From NCBI RefSeq assembly GCF_000518885.1, contig NZ_JAEL01000024.1, positions 211 to 57,034 of the forward strand: a stretch of DNA of 56,824 nucleotides, in the 5' to 3' direction. Position numbers and translations under genes: made by a program. Position 1 is the first letter of the stretch. Each line of letters starts with the position of its first letter. This document shows positions 25,648 through 34,947 of this stretch, piece after piece. The DNA is from Bacillus sp. J33. GTDB taxonomy: Bacteria; Bacillota; Bacilli; Bacillales; Cytobacillaceae. The notes under the pieces are model-generated. The model had not been told where the DNA came from and did no database searches. It saw nothing but the letters and a program-made list of their open reading frames with translations.

Positions 25648-26039
25648 ATAAAGTGAAACTTTCATCAGCGGGGGTTTTCTTTCATCCCCCACTGATGGTT
25701 AGTCGCGTTCTACTGTCGCTAAATCTTTAGCTAACGCTTCGATCAATCGGCAGTACAAACCCGATTGGTTCAACTTTACCTCCTGAAAACCCCAGGAGGC
25801 AAGTTTCGCTGTATCTCACCTGTCTAGCTACAGCGCCTAAGGGCTCGAGTCATAAGCCGCCCTGCAGAAGGCAAAGAACGCCTTCCTCCGGAGCTCGTCT
25901 TATGCTTGTCGCCCCCTGGTCAAGGTGCTTCCGCTTTTCGGTCAATCGGGCTTTTATGGGCAGTTGATCCCCCACTTATCCTTTATGGTTCCATCAAAGT
26001 CTTGAAGTGGGGGTCTTACAGCCCGTTAATACGGATAAA
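25648..26039. repeat. Structured intergenic repeat, copy B (interrupted)
   Basis: This is the second copy of the element at 16056-16317. The left part (25648-25820) and right part (25942-26039) align with copy A throughout, including the inverted repeats and the CAAAGTCTTGAAGTGGGGG end. Here CATCAGCGGGGG pairs with CCCCCACTGATG better than in copy A, and GATCCCCCACTT pairs with AAGTGGGGGTC. A 121-bp insert separates the two parts. Confidence 0.85.
25821..25942. mobile_element. 121-bp element nested in structured repeat B
   Basis: The insert starts TGTCTAGCTACAGCGCC and ends near CCGCTTTTCGG, and it has no counterpart in copy A, where CTCACC runs directly into AATCGGGC. Inside, GAAGGC pairs with GCCTTC and CATAAG with CTTATG. 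It resembles the TGTCTAGCT-type short repeats scattered in Bacillaceae genomes. No protein is encoded. Confidence 0.75.
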
Positions 26040-26040
26040 A

Positions 26041-26078
26041 AAAGACGATTTTCCAAATGATATTGGAAAATCGTCTTT
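26041..26078. terminator. Bidirectional terminator next to the MFS gene
   Basis: AAAGACGATTTTCCAA pairs with TTGGAAAATCGTCTTT around six bases, flanked by A and T runs. Confidence 0.9.
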
Positions 26079-26082
26079 CTAT

Positions 26083-27267
26083 TTAACCTCGCTTGGTCAT
26101 TAGAATCCATAAATACAGAAAGATTGAAATTACTACAGATCCGGCGGCTGTCATGTAAATGCTGCTGTAGCCATACAGATGGGCAATTTGCCCGAACGCT
26201 ATCGCTCCGATGCCAACACCCAGATCAAAAAAGGAGAAAAAGGTGGCATTGGCCATTCCCCTGCGATTGGGAGGGGCTTCTTTTACAGACCAGGCTTGAA
26301 GTGCAGGCTGGACAGACCCAAACCCAAGCCCGTACAGGATGGCAGCTGTATACATGATTATGCTGCTCGGAAGCCAGGCAAGCAGGATCATGGCTATTAA
26401 TACTAGTACAGCACCCGGGATGAAAACCGCCTGGTGCCCCCTTTGGTCATACAATCTGCCAGCGAACGTCCGGGATATCATTAAAGCGATGGCAAAGAGC
26501 AGGAAGTACCAGTGTATTCCGCCAATTCCTTTTTGCGCGGAGTAAATCGGCAGGAATGAAGCGATCCCGCCAAATGTGACGGTGATAAAAAATAAGAGAA
26601 GGGAAGGTTTTAACGCGCTTTTTTCGTAAATATCCCATCTTTTCACCGGAACACTCTGCTTCTCGACTTCCTTATATTGAATTCTCGATGAAAGCAGGAG
26701 TGCTGTTAAACCTAATAGTGCACAAATTAAAAATAAAAGCCTGAAAGAGATAATCCCGGTTAATGCTAATCCTAATGTCGGTCCGAAAGCAAGAGCGATA
26801 TTGCCGGAAAGCCCAAAGTAGCCCATTCCTTCACCGCGCCGTTTAGCAGGAATCAAATCAGTGGCGATCGTGCCTGAAGCAGTTGTGGAAAAGCCCCAGC
26901 CAAATCCTTGGACAACCCTTAATATAAATAAGAAAATTAAACTACTCACGAATCCAAAAGAACCAACTGATATCACAAAAATGCCCAATCCTGTTAAGTA
27001 GACAAAACGCCTTCCCTTTGTCTCCAGGGTGTGGCCCGCATAGGGGCGCAATAAAAGCGCAGAAAAAGTAAAGATCCCAACCACTATCCCAATCAGCTGG
27101 TCATTGCCGCCCAATTTTTCAACAAAAAGGGGGATGGTTGGAAGCGTCATTTGAAATCCAAGAAAGATAAAAAAATTGGACATCAAAATCAGCACAAAAT
27201 CCCGTGTCCATATCTTTTCAGAGCTCGCACTTTGTTTGCCTGCTCCCTTTGCTAAAGAATGATCCAT
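26083..27267 (-). CDS. MFS transporter (DHA1-like)
   Basis: This 394-residue, twelve-helix carrier has GHTLETKGRRFV between helices 2 and 3, the antiporter-type segment RVVQGFGWGFSTTASGTIATDLIPAKRRGEG in helices 4-5 and GRLYDQRGHQ in loop 8-9. It resembles the MFS protein at 5822-7033 in layout. ATG start with GGAGGATTTTTTC ahead. It stands alone, convergent with the acyl-CoA cluster. Substrate unknown. Confidence 0.83.
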   Translation of the reverse strand: MDHSLAKGAGKQSASSEKIWTRDFVLILMSNFFIFLGFQMTLPTIPLFVEKLGGNDQLIGIVVGIFTFSALLLRPYAGHTLETKGRRFVYLTGLGIFVISVGSFGFVSSLIFLFILRVVQGFGWGFSTTASGTIATDLIPAKRRGEGMGYFGLSGNIALAFGPTLGLALTGIISFRLLFLICALLGLTALLLSSRIQYKEVEKQSVPVKRWDIYEKSALKPSLLLFFITVTFGGIASFLPIYSAQKGIGGIHWYFLLFAIALMISRTFAGRLYDQRGHQAVFIPGAVLVLIAMILLAWLPSSIIMYTAAILYGLGFGSVQPALQAWSVKEAPPNRRGMANATFFSFFDLGVGIGAIAFGQIAHLYGYSSIYMTAAGSVVISIFLYLWILMTKRG

Positions 27268-27415
27268 GAAAAAATCCTCCCAAAAACTATGTAAATGATC
27301 GTAAAATAATTAGGAAACCTAAATATTTATCTATTATAAAGGAAAACATATGGAAATTCTATTGAATGCATTTATTCTTATAAAATAAAATCATCATTAT
27401 ATTTGGAGGACTGTT

Positions 27416-28459
27416 ATGAAGATTAGAGAAAGAGGCGTCAAAATTGGCAGGCTGCAGCCAGGCATAAAGAATTGCATTACAGATGTTACAGGAGTACTTG
27501 TTGGTCATGTTACACTGGATTTTCCGCTCGACGAAAAAGACCAGTATGCCTGCACGGGTGTAACAGCTATTTTGCCGCACGAAGGAAATCTATTCCAAGA
27601 AAAAGTGACTGCAGCAAGCTGCGTCATCAATGGGTTTGGCAAAACAACGGGGCTCGTACAGGTAGAGGAATTAGGCCTGATTGAGTCTCCGATTATGCTG
27701 ACCAACACGTTCGGTGTTCCTGCTGTCACACATGGCACTTTGCAATATATGCTTAAGAACACACCAGAAATAGGCGATACAACGGGGACCATCAATATTG
27801 TCGTTGGCGAATGCAATGATGGGTATCTTAACTCAATTCGTGAATTGCCAGTTAAGCCCGAACATGCTATTGAAGCTATAGAAAATGCCAAGTCTGAACA
27901 AACGGCAGAAGGAGCTATAGGCGCAGGCAAAGGCATGGTATGTTTTGGATATAAAGGCGGCGTCGGAACTGCTTCAAGGATCATAAATGAAGAAAAAAAT
28001 CCTGCAGAATACATGATCGGCTGCCTGGTCGTCACCAATTTTGGCAATAAAGACGATTTCCCATTCAAAAAATATGGCTTATTTCCCGAAATCGCCCAGG
28101 AACCGAAAGACACGCCTGATGGATCGATTATGATTGTCCTGGCTACGAATGCACCAGTCAGTGATAGACAGCTAAAAAGACTGGCAAAAAGATGCGGCAT
28201 CGGCCTCGCCCGGACAGGAAGCCATTACAGCAATGGAAGCGGCGACATTGTCATTGCCTTTTCAACTGCCAATAAAATACCTCACCAAAGCCCTGAATTG
28301 ATCGAATCAGCACATTTTATAAGGGACGACCATCCCATGATGAATCAGTTATTTCAAGCTGCAGCCGAGGCAGCCGAAGAGGCAATCCTAAATTCATTGT
28401 CCCAGGCTGTTACAACGAAGGGGCGGAAAGGCAGGGTGGTGGAAGGAATGTTTTCCTAA
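27416..28459 (+). CDS. P1-family (DmpA-type) aminopeptidase/D-esterase
   Basis: This 347-residue enzyme belongs to the DmpA/BapA group of N-terminal nucleophile hydrolases. The self-cleavage site is visible as Gly236-Ser237 in PDGSIMIVLATNAP; cleavage would free Ser237 as the nucleophile of the small subunit. Other family motifs are TNTFGVPAVTHG, GAGKGMVCFGYKGGVGTASR and GLARTGSHYSNGSGDI. Family members release N-terminal residues from peptides, amides or beta-peptides. ATG start with TTGGAGGA ahead. It ends some 80 bases before the leader of the ethanolamine locus; a functional link is not evident. Confidence 0.88.
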   Translation: MKIRERGVKIGRLQPGIKNCITDVTGVLVGHVTLDFPLDEKDQYACTGVTAILPHEGNLFQEKVTAASCVINGFGKTTGLVQVEELGLIESPIMLTNTFGVPAVTHGTLQYMLKNTPEIGDTTGTINIVVGECNDGYLNSIRELPVKPEHAIEAIENAKSEQTAEGAIGAGKGMVCFGYKGGVGTASRIINEEKNPAEYMIGCLVVTNFGNKDDFPFKKYGLFPEIAQEPKDTPDGSIMIVLATNAPVSDRQLKRLAKRCGIGLARTGSHYSNGSGDIVIAFSTANKIPHQSPELIESAHFIRDDHPMMNQLFQAAAEAAEEAILNSLSQAVTTKGRKGRVVEGMFS

Positions 28460-28542
28460 TGGAAGGGACGCTCCCAAAAAAATAAATTATTGAAAATTCA
28501 AAAATATCTATCCTTTCTGTTATCTCCTTGCTATAATAATGT

Positions 28543-28614
28543 ACAAGTGAAAAAACTAGGTGAAGGCGCCTTAATAGTTAAGCCGTTTTATGGCTTATGC
28601 TATTTTGGTGCCTT
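28543..28614 (+). promoter_or_regulatory. ANTAR (EutV) antitermination leader 1
   Basis: Bases 28543-28570 are a 28-nt block shared with the leaders at 33146 and 35491. It has a first loop AGTGAA, then AGGT and GCC flanking the second loop GAAGGC (28562-28567). AAGGCGCC (28563-28570) also pairs with GGTGCCTT (28607-28614) ahead of TTTTTG to form a terminator. The second ANTAR hairpin and the terminator exclude each other. TATAAT at 28532-28537 is the probable promoter. The second loop has G instead of the usual A in first position, so this site may bind more weakly. Confidence 0.7.
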
Positions 28615-28705
28615 TTTGTTTGGAGCGGCCTTTCCTGTTACCGCTTACTCCTTTGTATTTAAGGTTATGATTGGATGTCGCTTCTCATTCTGGAAGGGGG
28701 CTATT

Positions 28706-30064
28706 ATGTTTACATGTACATTGAAGAATGAAACCTATCAATTTCGTTCAATTGCTGAAGTTTTAGCAAAGTCAAGTGAAGAGAAATCAGGAGATAAAAT
28801 GGCTGGCATTGCTGCACAGTCATCTTTGGAACGAATGGCAGCAAAGGTTGTTTTAAGTGAACTGACATTAAAAGACATTTATGAAAACCCCGTTATACCT
28901 TATGAAAAGGATGAGGTAACCCGAATCATTTATGATGATCTAAATCTTTTTATTTATAAAGAAATTTCAAGCTGGTCTATAGGTGAATTGAGGGATTATA
29001 TTTTATCCCATAAGACGGATGCCTCTGACTTAATTCGAATCAGCAAAGGGTTGACTAGTGAAATGATATCTGCTGCAGCCAAGCTTATGTCAAGTATAGA
29101 CTTAGTGCTGGCTTCGCAAAAAATCAGGCCAACCGCCCATTGCAATACAACAATCGGCGAACATGGCCGTTTGGCATTCAGATGCCAGCCCAATCATCCG
29201 ATTGATAATCCGGAAGGAATTCTTGCGTCTATAAAGGAAGGGCTGTCATACGGATCGGGTGATGCCGTGATTGGGGTAAATCCGAACAATGATTCAGTTG
29301 AGTCCGTTTCGAAAATTTTACATATGACACATGATTTCATTCAAAAATGGGAAATTCCTACCCAAAATTGTGTTCTTGCACATATTACCACCCAAATGCA
29401 GGCCCTGAAAAAAGGTGCGCCTATAGCGCTTATGTTCCAAAGTCTTTCCGGCACACAAGCAGGGAATAATGAATTTGGTGTATCTAGGGAAATTTTAGAT
29501 GAAGCACTGGAACTCATGTCTAAGTATGGATCTTCTACAGGTCCAAATCAACTTTATTTTGAAACAGGCCAGGGATCTGAAGTATCTCTCGATGCACACC
29601 TTGGCATTGATATGCAGACGCTTGAGGCACGTACATACGGATATGCCCGGCACTGGAAGCCATTTATGGTTAACAATGTTTCTGGTTTTATAGGGCCTGA
29701 AACAATTTATGACGGGAAACAAGTGATTCGCGCAGATCTGGAGGATTTGTTTATGGGAAAAATACATGGACTTCCTATGGGAATTGCTCCTACTTATACA
29801 AACCATATGCAAGCTGATCAAAATGATCAGGAAATCGCCGGGATGCTCACCGCCCTTGCCGGAGCAAATTTCTATATGGGTGTACCGGGCGGGGATGATG
29901 TGATGCTGAGCTATCAGGACACCAGCTATCATGATGATGCAAGTTTAAGAGAAATGCTTGGACTTCGTCCGCTCCGGGAATTTGAAAAGTGGCTGGAGAA
30001 AATGGGCATTATGGAGAACGGTAAGCTAACAGAACGGGCAGGAGATTTATCTATTTTTAAGTAA
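28706..30064 (+). CDS. eutB: Ethanolamine ammonia-lyase large subunit, first copy
   Basis: This 452-residue TIM-barrel subunit of the adenosylcobalamin enzyme splits ethanolamine into acetaldehyde and ammonia. Active-site residues of the family are kept: Arg and Gln in RCQPNHP, Glu in YFETGQGSE, Asp in QADQND and Met in GGDDVMLSYQD. The start is the ATG at 28706 with GAAGGGGG ahead; the open frame before it covers the terminator leader. It shares clearly more than half its residues with the second EutB at 37078. It is paired with its own small subunit and stands ahead of the regulators. Confidence 0.92.
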   Translation: MFTCTLKNETYQFRSIAEVLAKSSEEKSGDKMAGIAAQSSLERMAAKVVLSELTLKDIYENPVIPYEKDEVTRIIYDDLNLFIYKEISSWSIGELRDYILSHKTDASDLIRISKGLTSEMISAAAKLMSSIDLVLASQKIRPTAHCNTTIGEHGRLAFRCQPNHPIDNPEGILASIKEGLSYGSGDAVIGVNPNNDSVESVSKILHMTHDFIQKWEIPTQNCVLAHITTQMQALKKGAPIALMFQSLSGTQAGNNEFGVSREILDEALELMSKYGSSTGPNQLYFETGQGSEVSLDAHLGIDMQTLEARTYGYARHWKPFMVNNVSGFIGPETIYDGKQVIRADLEDLFMGKIHGLPMGIAPTYTNHMQADQNDQEIAGMLTALAGANFYMGVPGGDDVMLSYQDTSYHDDASLREMLGLRPLREFEKWLEKMGIMENGKLTERAGDLSIFK

Positions 30065-30080
30065 GGAAGGGGGAACTGTT

Positions 30081-30950
30081 ATGGATATTCAAACAATTGT
30101 CAAACAGGTAATAGAAGAGCTGCAAAAAGGGGAGCCACTGCAAAACAATAAGCAATCCTTTTATGAAAATACAGAAGACTATGAAAGCATAGTGAGGGAA
30201 ATCATTTATCAAAAGGAAAAACGGGTAGGCGTAGAAGACCCCGCCGATCGTGAGGAAATCAAAAGGGTTCAATCGATTACACCTGCACGGATTGGGATCG
30301 GCCGGACTGGCACCCGTATGAAAACAAGGGATTACCTTGATTTCAGAATTGATCATGCAGCAGCCCAGGATGCGGTTTTCAAGGATGTATCCCAAGAGTT
30401 TTTAAGAGAATTAAACCTCCCCATCCTTGAATCAAAATCAAAGTCTATGGATGAATACTTAATGGACCTGGACAGTGGCAGAAAACTTCATGAATCATCA
30501 AGACAATGGGCTGATAAACATCTTCCTAAAAATAAACAAGTGCAGATTATTGTATCCGATGGCCTTAGTTCAACTGGAGTGGAAGCCAATATGAGAGATT
30601 TGCTTCCAGCCTTGGTCCAGGGCTTAAAATCCAAAAATATTACCTTAGGTGACCCTGTTTTCATTAAACGCAGCCGTGTTTGGATTCAGGATGACCTTGC
30701 TTCCATTGTTAATTGTGATGTGATCATATCATTGATAGGGGAAAGGCCTGGATTGGCAACCTCTAAGAGTATAAGCGCGTACCTGATTTATCGTCCTGAT
30801 CTGGAAACGGTTGAAGCAGATCGTACGGTTATCAGCAATATCCATGATGGAGGTGTACCGCCGGTTGAAGCGGGGGCCCATCTGGCAGATTTAATAGAGG
30901 AAATCTTAAAGCGTAAGGCAAGCGGTGTAAAATTGGCACAGCATAAATAG
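30081..30950 (+). CDS. eutC: Ethanolamine ammonia-lyase small subunit, first copy
   Basis: This 289-residue subunit carries the cobalamin-binding fold with TPARIGIGRTGTRMKT, DHAAAQDAV and LIGERPGL, as in EutC. Its N-terminus, DIQTIVKQVIEELQK, is an amphipathic helix like those that target enzymes into microcompartments, followed by a short linker of about 60 residues. It lies 17 bases after the first EutB with AAGGGGG ahead. It is about 55 residues shorter in the linker than the second EutC. Confidence 0.92.
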   Translation: MDIQTIVKQVIEELQKGEPLQNNKQSFYENTEDYESIVREIIYQKEKRVGVEDPADREEIKRVQSITPARIGIGRTGTRMKTRDYLDFRIDHAAAQDAVFKDVSQEFLRELNLPILESKSKSMDEYLMDLDSGRKLHESSRQWADKHLPKNKQVQIIVSDGLSSTGVEANMRDLLPALVQGLKSKNITLGDPVFIKRSRVWIQDDLASIVNCDVIISLIGERPGLATSKSISAYLIYRPDLETVEADRTVISNIHDGGVPPVEAGAHLADLIEEILKRKASGVKLAQHK

Positions 30951-31136
30951 ATTGGAAGAAGGCAGCAAGATATGGTTGAACGCCATGCTGTCTATTTCTT
31001 GTTTCTCCAGCTCTATGCCAGAACCGCACCAATTTCCTTTTAAACCCTTTAAATCTGTGTTGACAATCTTCTTCATTAACTATAAAATTTTTATATATTC
31101 TGACACTTTTAAAAATTTATTGGGAGATCACAGCAT

Positions 31137-32561
31137 ATGGCAAACACCTCTGTAGAAGAGTTATGCACTCTTCATACCAATCTTTCAAATAAAGATGTTG
31201 AAAAAATTAAAGAGGTCTCTGCTAATCTTCCTTTAATTGCTGACCTAAACCAGGCAAACGTTTTTGTTGATTGCCCCACTAAAGAGCGGAAACATGCGAT
31301 TGTTGTTGCAGAAGCGGCTCCTGCAACCGCTAAATCTGTTTACCAGAAACCAGTTGCAGGAAAGTTTGCTTATGAAGCTTTCGAGCCCGCCGTTTTTTAT
31401 ACGTTAAAAACCGGGAAAAATATGTTTCTCAATCGGGCTTTGACCCAGGAAGGCAAAACTGTGGAGCAAAGTGTTGTGCCGATTAAAGGGTCACAGGGAA
31501 GCGTAATAGGCGCATTGATTATGGAGAAGGATATCAGTGAAAAGCTCCAGCATCAGCTTAAATTGGAAGCGTTATCAGAGGCTACAGAAACAATGAGTGA
31601 AATTCTCATAGGGATGGCGAAGGATAGGCCGATTATTCCGGAAGTAATAGAGGAATCACTATTTTTTATCGACGATGAAAACAAAATTGTTTATAACAAT
31701 CCATCGGCTACTAATCTTATTCATGAAATAGGGATAGAAGAGTCTAGGGTAGGCATTCCAATAACTGATTGCTTTCCTTTTATAAAAGACATTCTTAACG
31801 AGCCTGAAGAACTCCTGGTAAAAGAAATTAAAATGATGAATAAAATATTCAGCGTTAAGAAAATAAAACTTGATGTGGCCGGAAAGTCGAATGGGACATT
31901 TGTCATTCTTAAAGACCTTACCGAGCTCAGGGAAAAAGAAAGAGAGATTGTTGTTAAATCGGTAGCCATTCGGGAAATTCATCATCGTGTTAAAAATAAT
32001 CTGCAAACAGTTGCTAGTCTTTTGAGGCTGCAGATGCGAAGAGGAGTGCCTGAAGAAAGCAAGGTACACTTCGTAGAAAGCTTGAATCGAATCACCAGTA
32101 TTGCTTCGGTATATGAAATTATCCTTTCAAGTTCGAGTGCTGATGAAGTGGATATTTATAGCTTAATAGAGAAAATCGGCAACACGCTGGTTCAAGAAGC
32201 AAAACATGACCAGAAAAATATACATATCAATTACCAAGGACCGATGCTTTTGATCGATTCAGACAAAGCAGTTTCCCTTTCACTGGTAATCAATGAACTC
32301 ATACAGAATTGTGTAAAGCATGCATTTAAGACGAAACAGGAAGGGCGAATAGATGTTTGTTACCAGCATAAAAACAATGCAATAAAAGTTCAGGTGATTG
32401 ATAATGGTGCAGGGTATTCACCAAAAGCAAAACCTTCTTTAGGCTTAGATATTGTGAAAATGATGATTGAGCATGATTTATCCGGTCATTTTTTAATTGA
32501 ACGAGCTGAAACAGGGACAATTGCAGCCGTGCAATTTCCATTGGAAAGGAAGGGGGATTAG
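31137..32561 (+). CDS. eutW: EutW ethanolamine-sensing histidine kinase
   Basis: This 474-residue soluble kinase has an N-terminal sensory domain typical of EutW (about residues 1-140), a PAS-like middle (170-265) and a HisKA_2/HATPase end. The phosphorylated His is at 282-283 in EIHHRVKNNLQTVASL, and ATP boxes appear as NELIQNCVKHAF and DNGAGYSP. No membrane helix is present, so it reads the cytosolic signal, ethanolamine in known systems. It is directly followed by its ANTAR partner. Confidence 0.92.
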   Translation: MANTSVEELCTLHTNLSNKDVEKIKEVSANLPLIADLNQANVFVDCPTKERKHAIVVAEAAPATAKSVYQKPVAGKFAYEAFEPAVFYTLKTGKNMFLNRALTQEGKTVEQSVVPIKGSQGSVIGALIMEKDISEKLQHQLKLEALSEATETMSEILIGMAKDRPIIPEVIEESLFFIDDENKIVYNNPSATNLIHEIGIEESRVGIPITDCFPFIKDILNEPEELLVKEIKMMNKIFSVKKIKLDVAGKSNGTFVILKDLTELREKEREIVVKSVAIREIHHRVKNNLQTVASLLRLQMRRGVPEESKVHFVESLNRITSIASVYEIILSSSSADEVDIYSLIEKIGNTLVQEAKHDQKNIHINYQGPMLLIDSDKAVSLSLVINELIQNCVKHAFKTKQEGRIDVCYQHKNNAIKVQVIDNGAGYSPKAKPSLGLDIVKMMIEHDLSGHFLIERAETGTIAAVQFPLERKGD

Positions 32562-32563
32562 TC

Positions 32564-33136
32564 TTGAAAAAGAAAATCATGGTAGTAGAGGATGAATCAA
32601 TTGTCCGTATGGACTTAAGCTTGATGCTGGAGGATGCAGGCTATGAAGTCATTGCCCAGGCGGGGGATGGTGAAAAAGCAGTTGAACTTGCTTTTTCATT
32701 AAAGCCGGACTTAATCCTGATGGATATAAAAATGCCTAAGCTGAACGGGCTTAAAGCAAGTGAAATCATTTCAAACAAAACGAATACACCTATACTGCTG
32801 CTGACAGCATACAGCCAGCGGGAATATATTGACAAGGCGAAGCAAGCCAATATCCTTGGCTATTTGGTTAAACCTGTCAATGAAGCCAGTTTGATACCTG
32901 CTGTGGAAATTGCACTTAGACAAGCCGAGAATGCAAATGCTATTCGCGAACAAGTAGAATCTATGAACCAGAGGTTAAATGAAAGAAAAATGGTGGAGAA
33001 GGCGAAAGGCATTTTAATGCAAAAGTTTAACCTGCCAGAAGATGATGCCTTTAAAAAAATGCGAAAAATTAGCATGAACAAACAGGTTACTCTGGAGAAT
33101 GTGGCAAAGCGGATTATATTAAAATATAACGCTTAA
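32564..33136 (+). CDS. eutV: EutV response regulator with ANTAR RNA-binding domain
   Basis: This 190-residue protein has a receiver domain with Asp54 in LILMDIKMPK and a C-terminal ANTAR domain (about 130-188) with the pattern MVEKAKGILMQKFNLPEDDA. When phosphorylated it should dimerise, bind paired hexaloop hairpins in leader RNAs and prevent termination. Three such leaders are in this locus. The TTG start has AAGGGGG ahead and lies two bases after the kinase stop. Confidence 0.93.
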   Translation: MKKKIMVVEDESIVRMDLSLMLEDAGYEVIAQAGDGEKAVELAFSLKPDLILMDIKMPKLNGLKASEIISNKTNTPILLLTAYSQREYIDKAKQANILGYLVKPVNEASLIPAVEIALRQAENANAIREQVESMNQRLNERKMVEKAKGILMQKFNLPEDDAFKKMRKISMNKQVTLENVAKRIILKYNA

Positions 33137-33145
33137 AGATTTTGA

Positions 33146-33208
33146 ACAAGTGAATAGACCAGGCAAAGGTGCCATGCGGTTACACCTATAACCGTACGGC
33201 ACCTTTTT
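33146..33208 (+). promoter_or_regulatory. ANTAR (EutV) antitermination leader 2
   Basis: The 28-nt block is at 33146-33173. Its first loop is AGTGAA and its second is AAAGGT (33165-33170) closed by GGC and GCC, with A first and G fourth in both, as known for EutV sites. AAGGTGCC (33166-33173) pairs with GGCACCTT (33198-33205) in a long stem with ATGCGGTTA and TAACCGTA inside, then a T run. It sits between eutV and eutH. Confidence 0.82.
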
Positions 33209-33305
33209 GTCTTTTTTGGAAAACCCAAAAACAACCAGTCTATTTGCTTAATAAATTTTTACACAGGATCCGTTAACATATAAAAAAACCCAGGAGGGAT
33301 TTCTT

Positions 33306-34565
33306 ATGGAGATGATAGGTAATATCGTTATTTACATCATCATGGCCTGTGCGGTTGCAGGAGCTTTCGCGGCAATAAAAAACAGTGATGAAGGTCTGGG
33401 AAAGCAATTTATGGAAGGGCTTCATGCTGTAGGCCATATTTTTGTGCCAGCCGCAGGAATTATGGCATCAATACCTTATCTTTCATGGTTTATTGACAAG
33501 GTGTGCGGTCCTTTTTTTGCAGCCATTGGAGCTGATCCAGCTATAGCAGCAACAGCCATTTTGGCAACTGATATGGGGGGCTATCAATTAGCTGAAGTTT
33601 TGAAACAAACACAAGAGGGCTGGATCATGGCGATGATTGTTGGTTTTATGGCTGGGGCAACCATTGTATTTTCTATCCCAATGGGATTGGCAATGCTTGA
33701 TAAACGTGATCATAAATACATGGCACTGGGGGTTATGTCAGGAGTATTGACAATTCCAATAGGTGCGTTTATTTCCAGTGTGATAATATCTGTTTCCAGC
33801 TCTAATTTCCGTGATTTCATTTCCACATCTGGTGAGGCAAAATATCAATTTGCACTAGGTTTGGGACATATATTATTAAATTTAAGCCCCTTGCTGATTT
33901 TCGTTATTGTGATTGCATTAGGCCTCTATTTTATGCCTGATTTAATGATCAATGCATTCATGTGGTTTGGGCGGATTTTAGATGCAGGAATTAAACTCGT
34001 TCTGGTGTTTTCAATCGTGGAGATTTTTACAGGCTTATTCACTACAGTATTTGGGGGCTGGGGCTTTGATCCAATTATGGCTGATTCAGAGGATCAGTTC
34101 CGTGCACTTGAAACAGCCGGGTATATCGGCATCATGCTTGCAGGTGCGTTTCCAATGGTTTACCTTCTTCAAAAATATGCAGGCGGCCCGCTGGAAGCAC
34201 TTGGACGCAAAGTAGGATTAAGCAAAGAAGGCAGCGCGGGTATTGTTGCTACGATCGCAAATATTCTTGCTATGTTCAAACTTGTAAGAACGATGCCGCC
34301 GAAAGATAAGGTCATTAATATCTCCTTTGCCGTTTGTGCAGCATTCCTGCTTGGTGACCATCTGTCATTTACAGCAAACTTTCAGCCAACCTTAATTCTG
34401 CCGATTATTGCCGGTAAAATCTCTGCTGGCATTATTGGTATCGGGTTAGCTTATTGGCTATCAGTGCCAAAAGCTTTGGAATTAGAGAAAAAAGACCGTG
34501 AAGCAGGCATTATTGGCAAGGATGAATATTTGGCGAAGAATGAGAAAGTAAAAAAAGCAATTTAG
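33306..34565 (+). CDS. eutH: EutH ethanolamine permease
   Basis: This 419-residue protein has about ten to eleven hydrophobic helices and EutH signatures such as TDMGGYQLAEVLKQ, FAVCAAFLLGDHLSFTANFQP and SKEGSAGIVATIANILAMF. It brings ethanolamine across the membrane, chiefly when external ethanolamine is low or the pH acidic in known systems. ATG start with CCAGGAGGG ahead. It is the first gene behind antitermination leader 2. Confidence 0.93.
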   Translation: MEMIGNIVIYIIMACAVAGAFAAIKNSDEGLGKQFMEGLHAVGHIFVPAAGIMASIPYLSWFIDKVCGPFFAAIGADPAIAATAILATDMGGYQLAEVLKQTQEGWIMAMIVGFMAGATIVFSIPMGLAMLDKRDHKYMALGVMSGVLTIPIGAFISSVIISVSSSNFRDFISTSGEAKYQFALGLGHILLNLSPLLIFVIVIALGLYFMPDLMINAFMWFGRILDAGIKLVLVFSIVEIFTGLFTTVFGGWGFDPIMADSEDQFRALETAGYIGIMLAGAFPMVYLLQKYAGGPLEALGRKVGLSKEGSAGIVATIANILAMFKLVRTMPPKDKVINISFAVCAAFLLGDHLSFTANFQPTLILPIIAGKISAGIIGIGLAYWLSVPKALELEKKDREAGIIGKDEYLAKNEKVKKAI

Positions 34566-34592
34566 CAATAGTCACCTGGGAGGGCCGAAGCA

Positions 34593-34934
34593 ATGAATGA
34601 AGAAAAAAAACGATTTATTCAAGAGTTTGTACCTGGAAAACAAGTAACACTTAGTCATTTAATAGCTAATCCCGATCCGGATATGTTTGATAAACTGGGA
34701 ATACAGCAGGCAGGTGCCCTTGGGATTTTAACATTGACACCAAGCGAAACCGTCATTATTGCAGGTGACCTTGCTACGAAGGCAGCCGATGTCCAAATCG
34801 GCTTTCTCGATCGCTTCACAGGCAGCCTTGTTATCGTAGGCACCGTATCTGCGGTGCAAATGGCAATGGAAGAAATCAACCGGTTCTTATCCGAGACACT
34901 GAGGTACACTCCTTCGGAAATTACAAAATCATAA
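34593..34934 (+). CDS. eutS: EutS microcompartment shell protein
   Basis: This 113-residue single-BMC-domain protein of the permuted EutS/PduU class includes [22 protein letters not shown] and a [16 protein letters not shown] core. It forms bent hexamers in the ethanolamine microcompartment shell. GGGAGGG lies ahead of the ATG and the gene ends 13 bases before eutP. Confidence 0.93.
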   Translation: MNEEKKRFIQEFVPGKQVTLSHLIANPDPDMFDKLGIQQAGALGILTLTPSETVIIAGDLATKAADVQIGFLDRFTGSLVIVGTVSAVQMAMEEINRFLSETLRYTPSEITKS

Positions 34935-34947
34935 GGAGCTGTATACG

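Noticed and set aside
28460..28705. Open frame extending the first EutB upstream by 72 codons.
   Set aside because: It runs through the antitermination leader, has no suitable start, and EutB homologues begin at the ATG at 28706.
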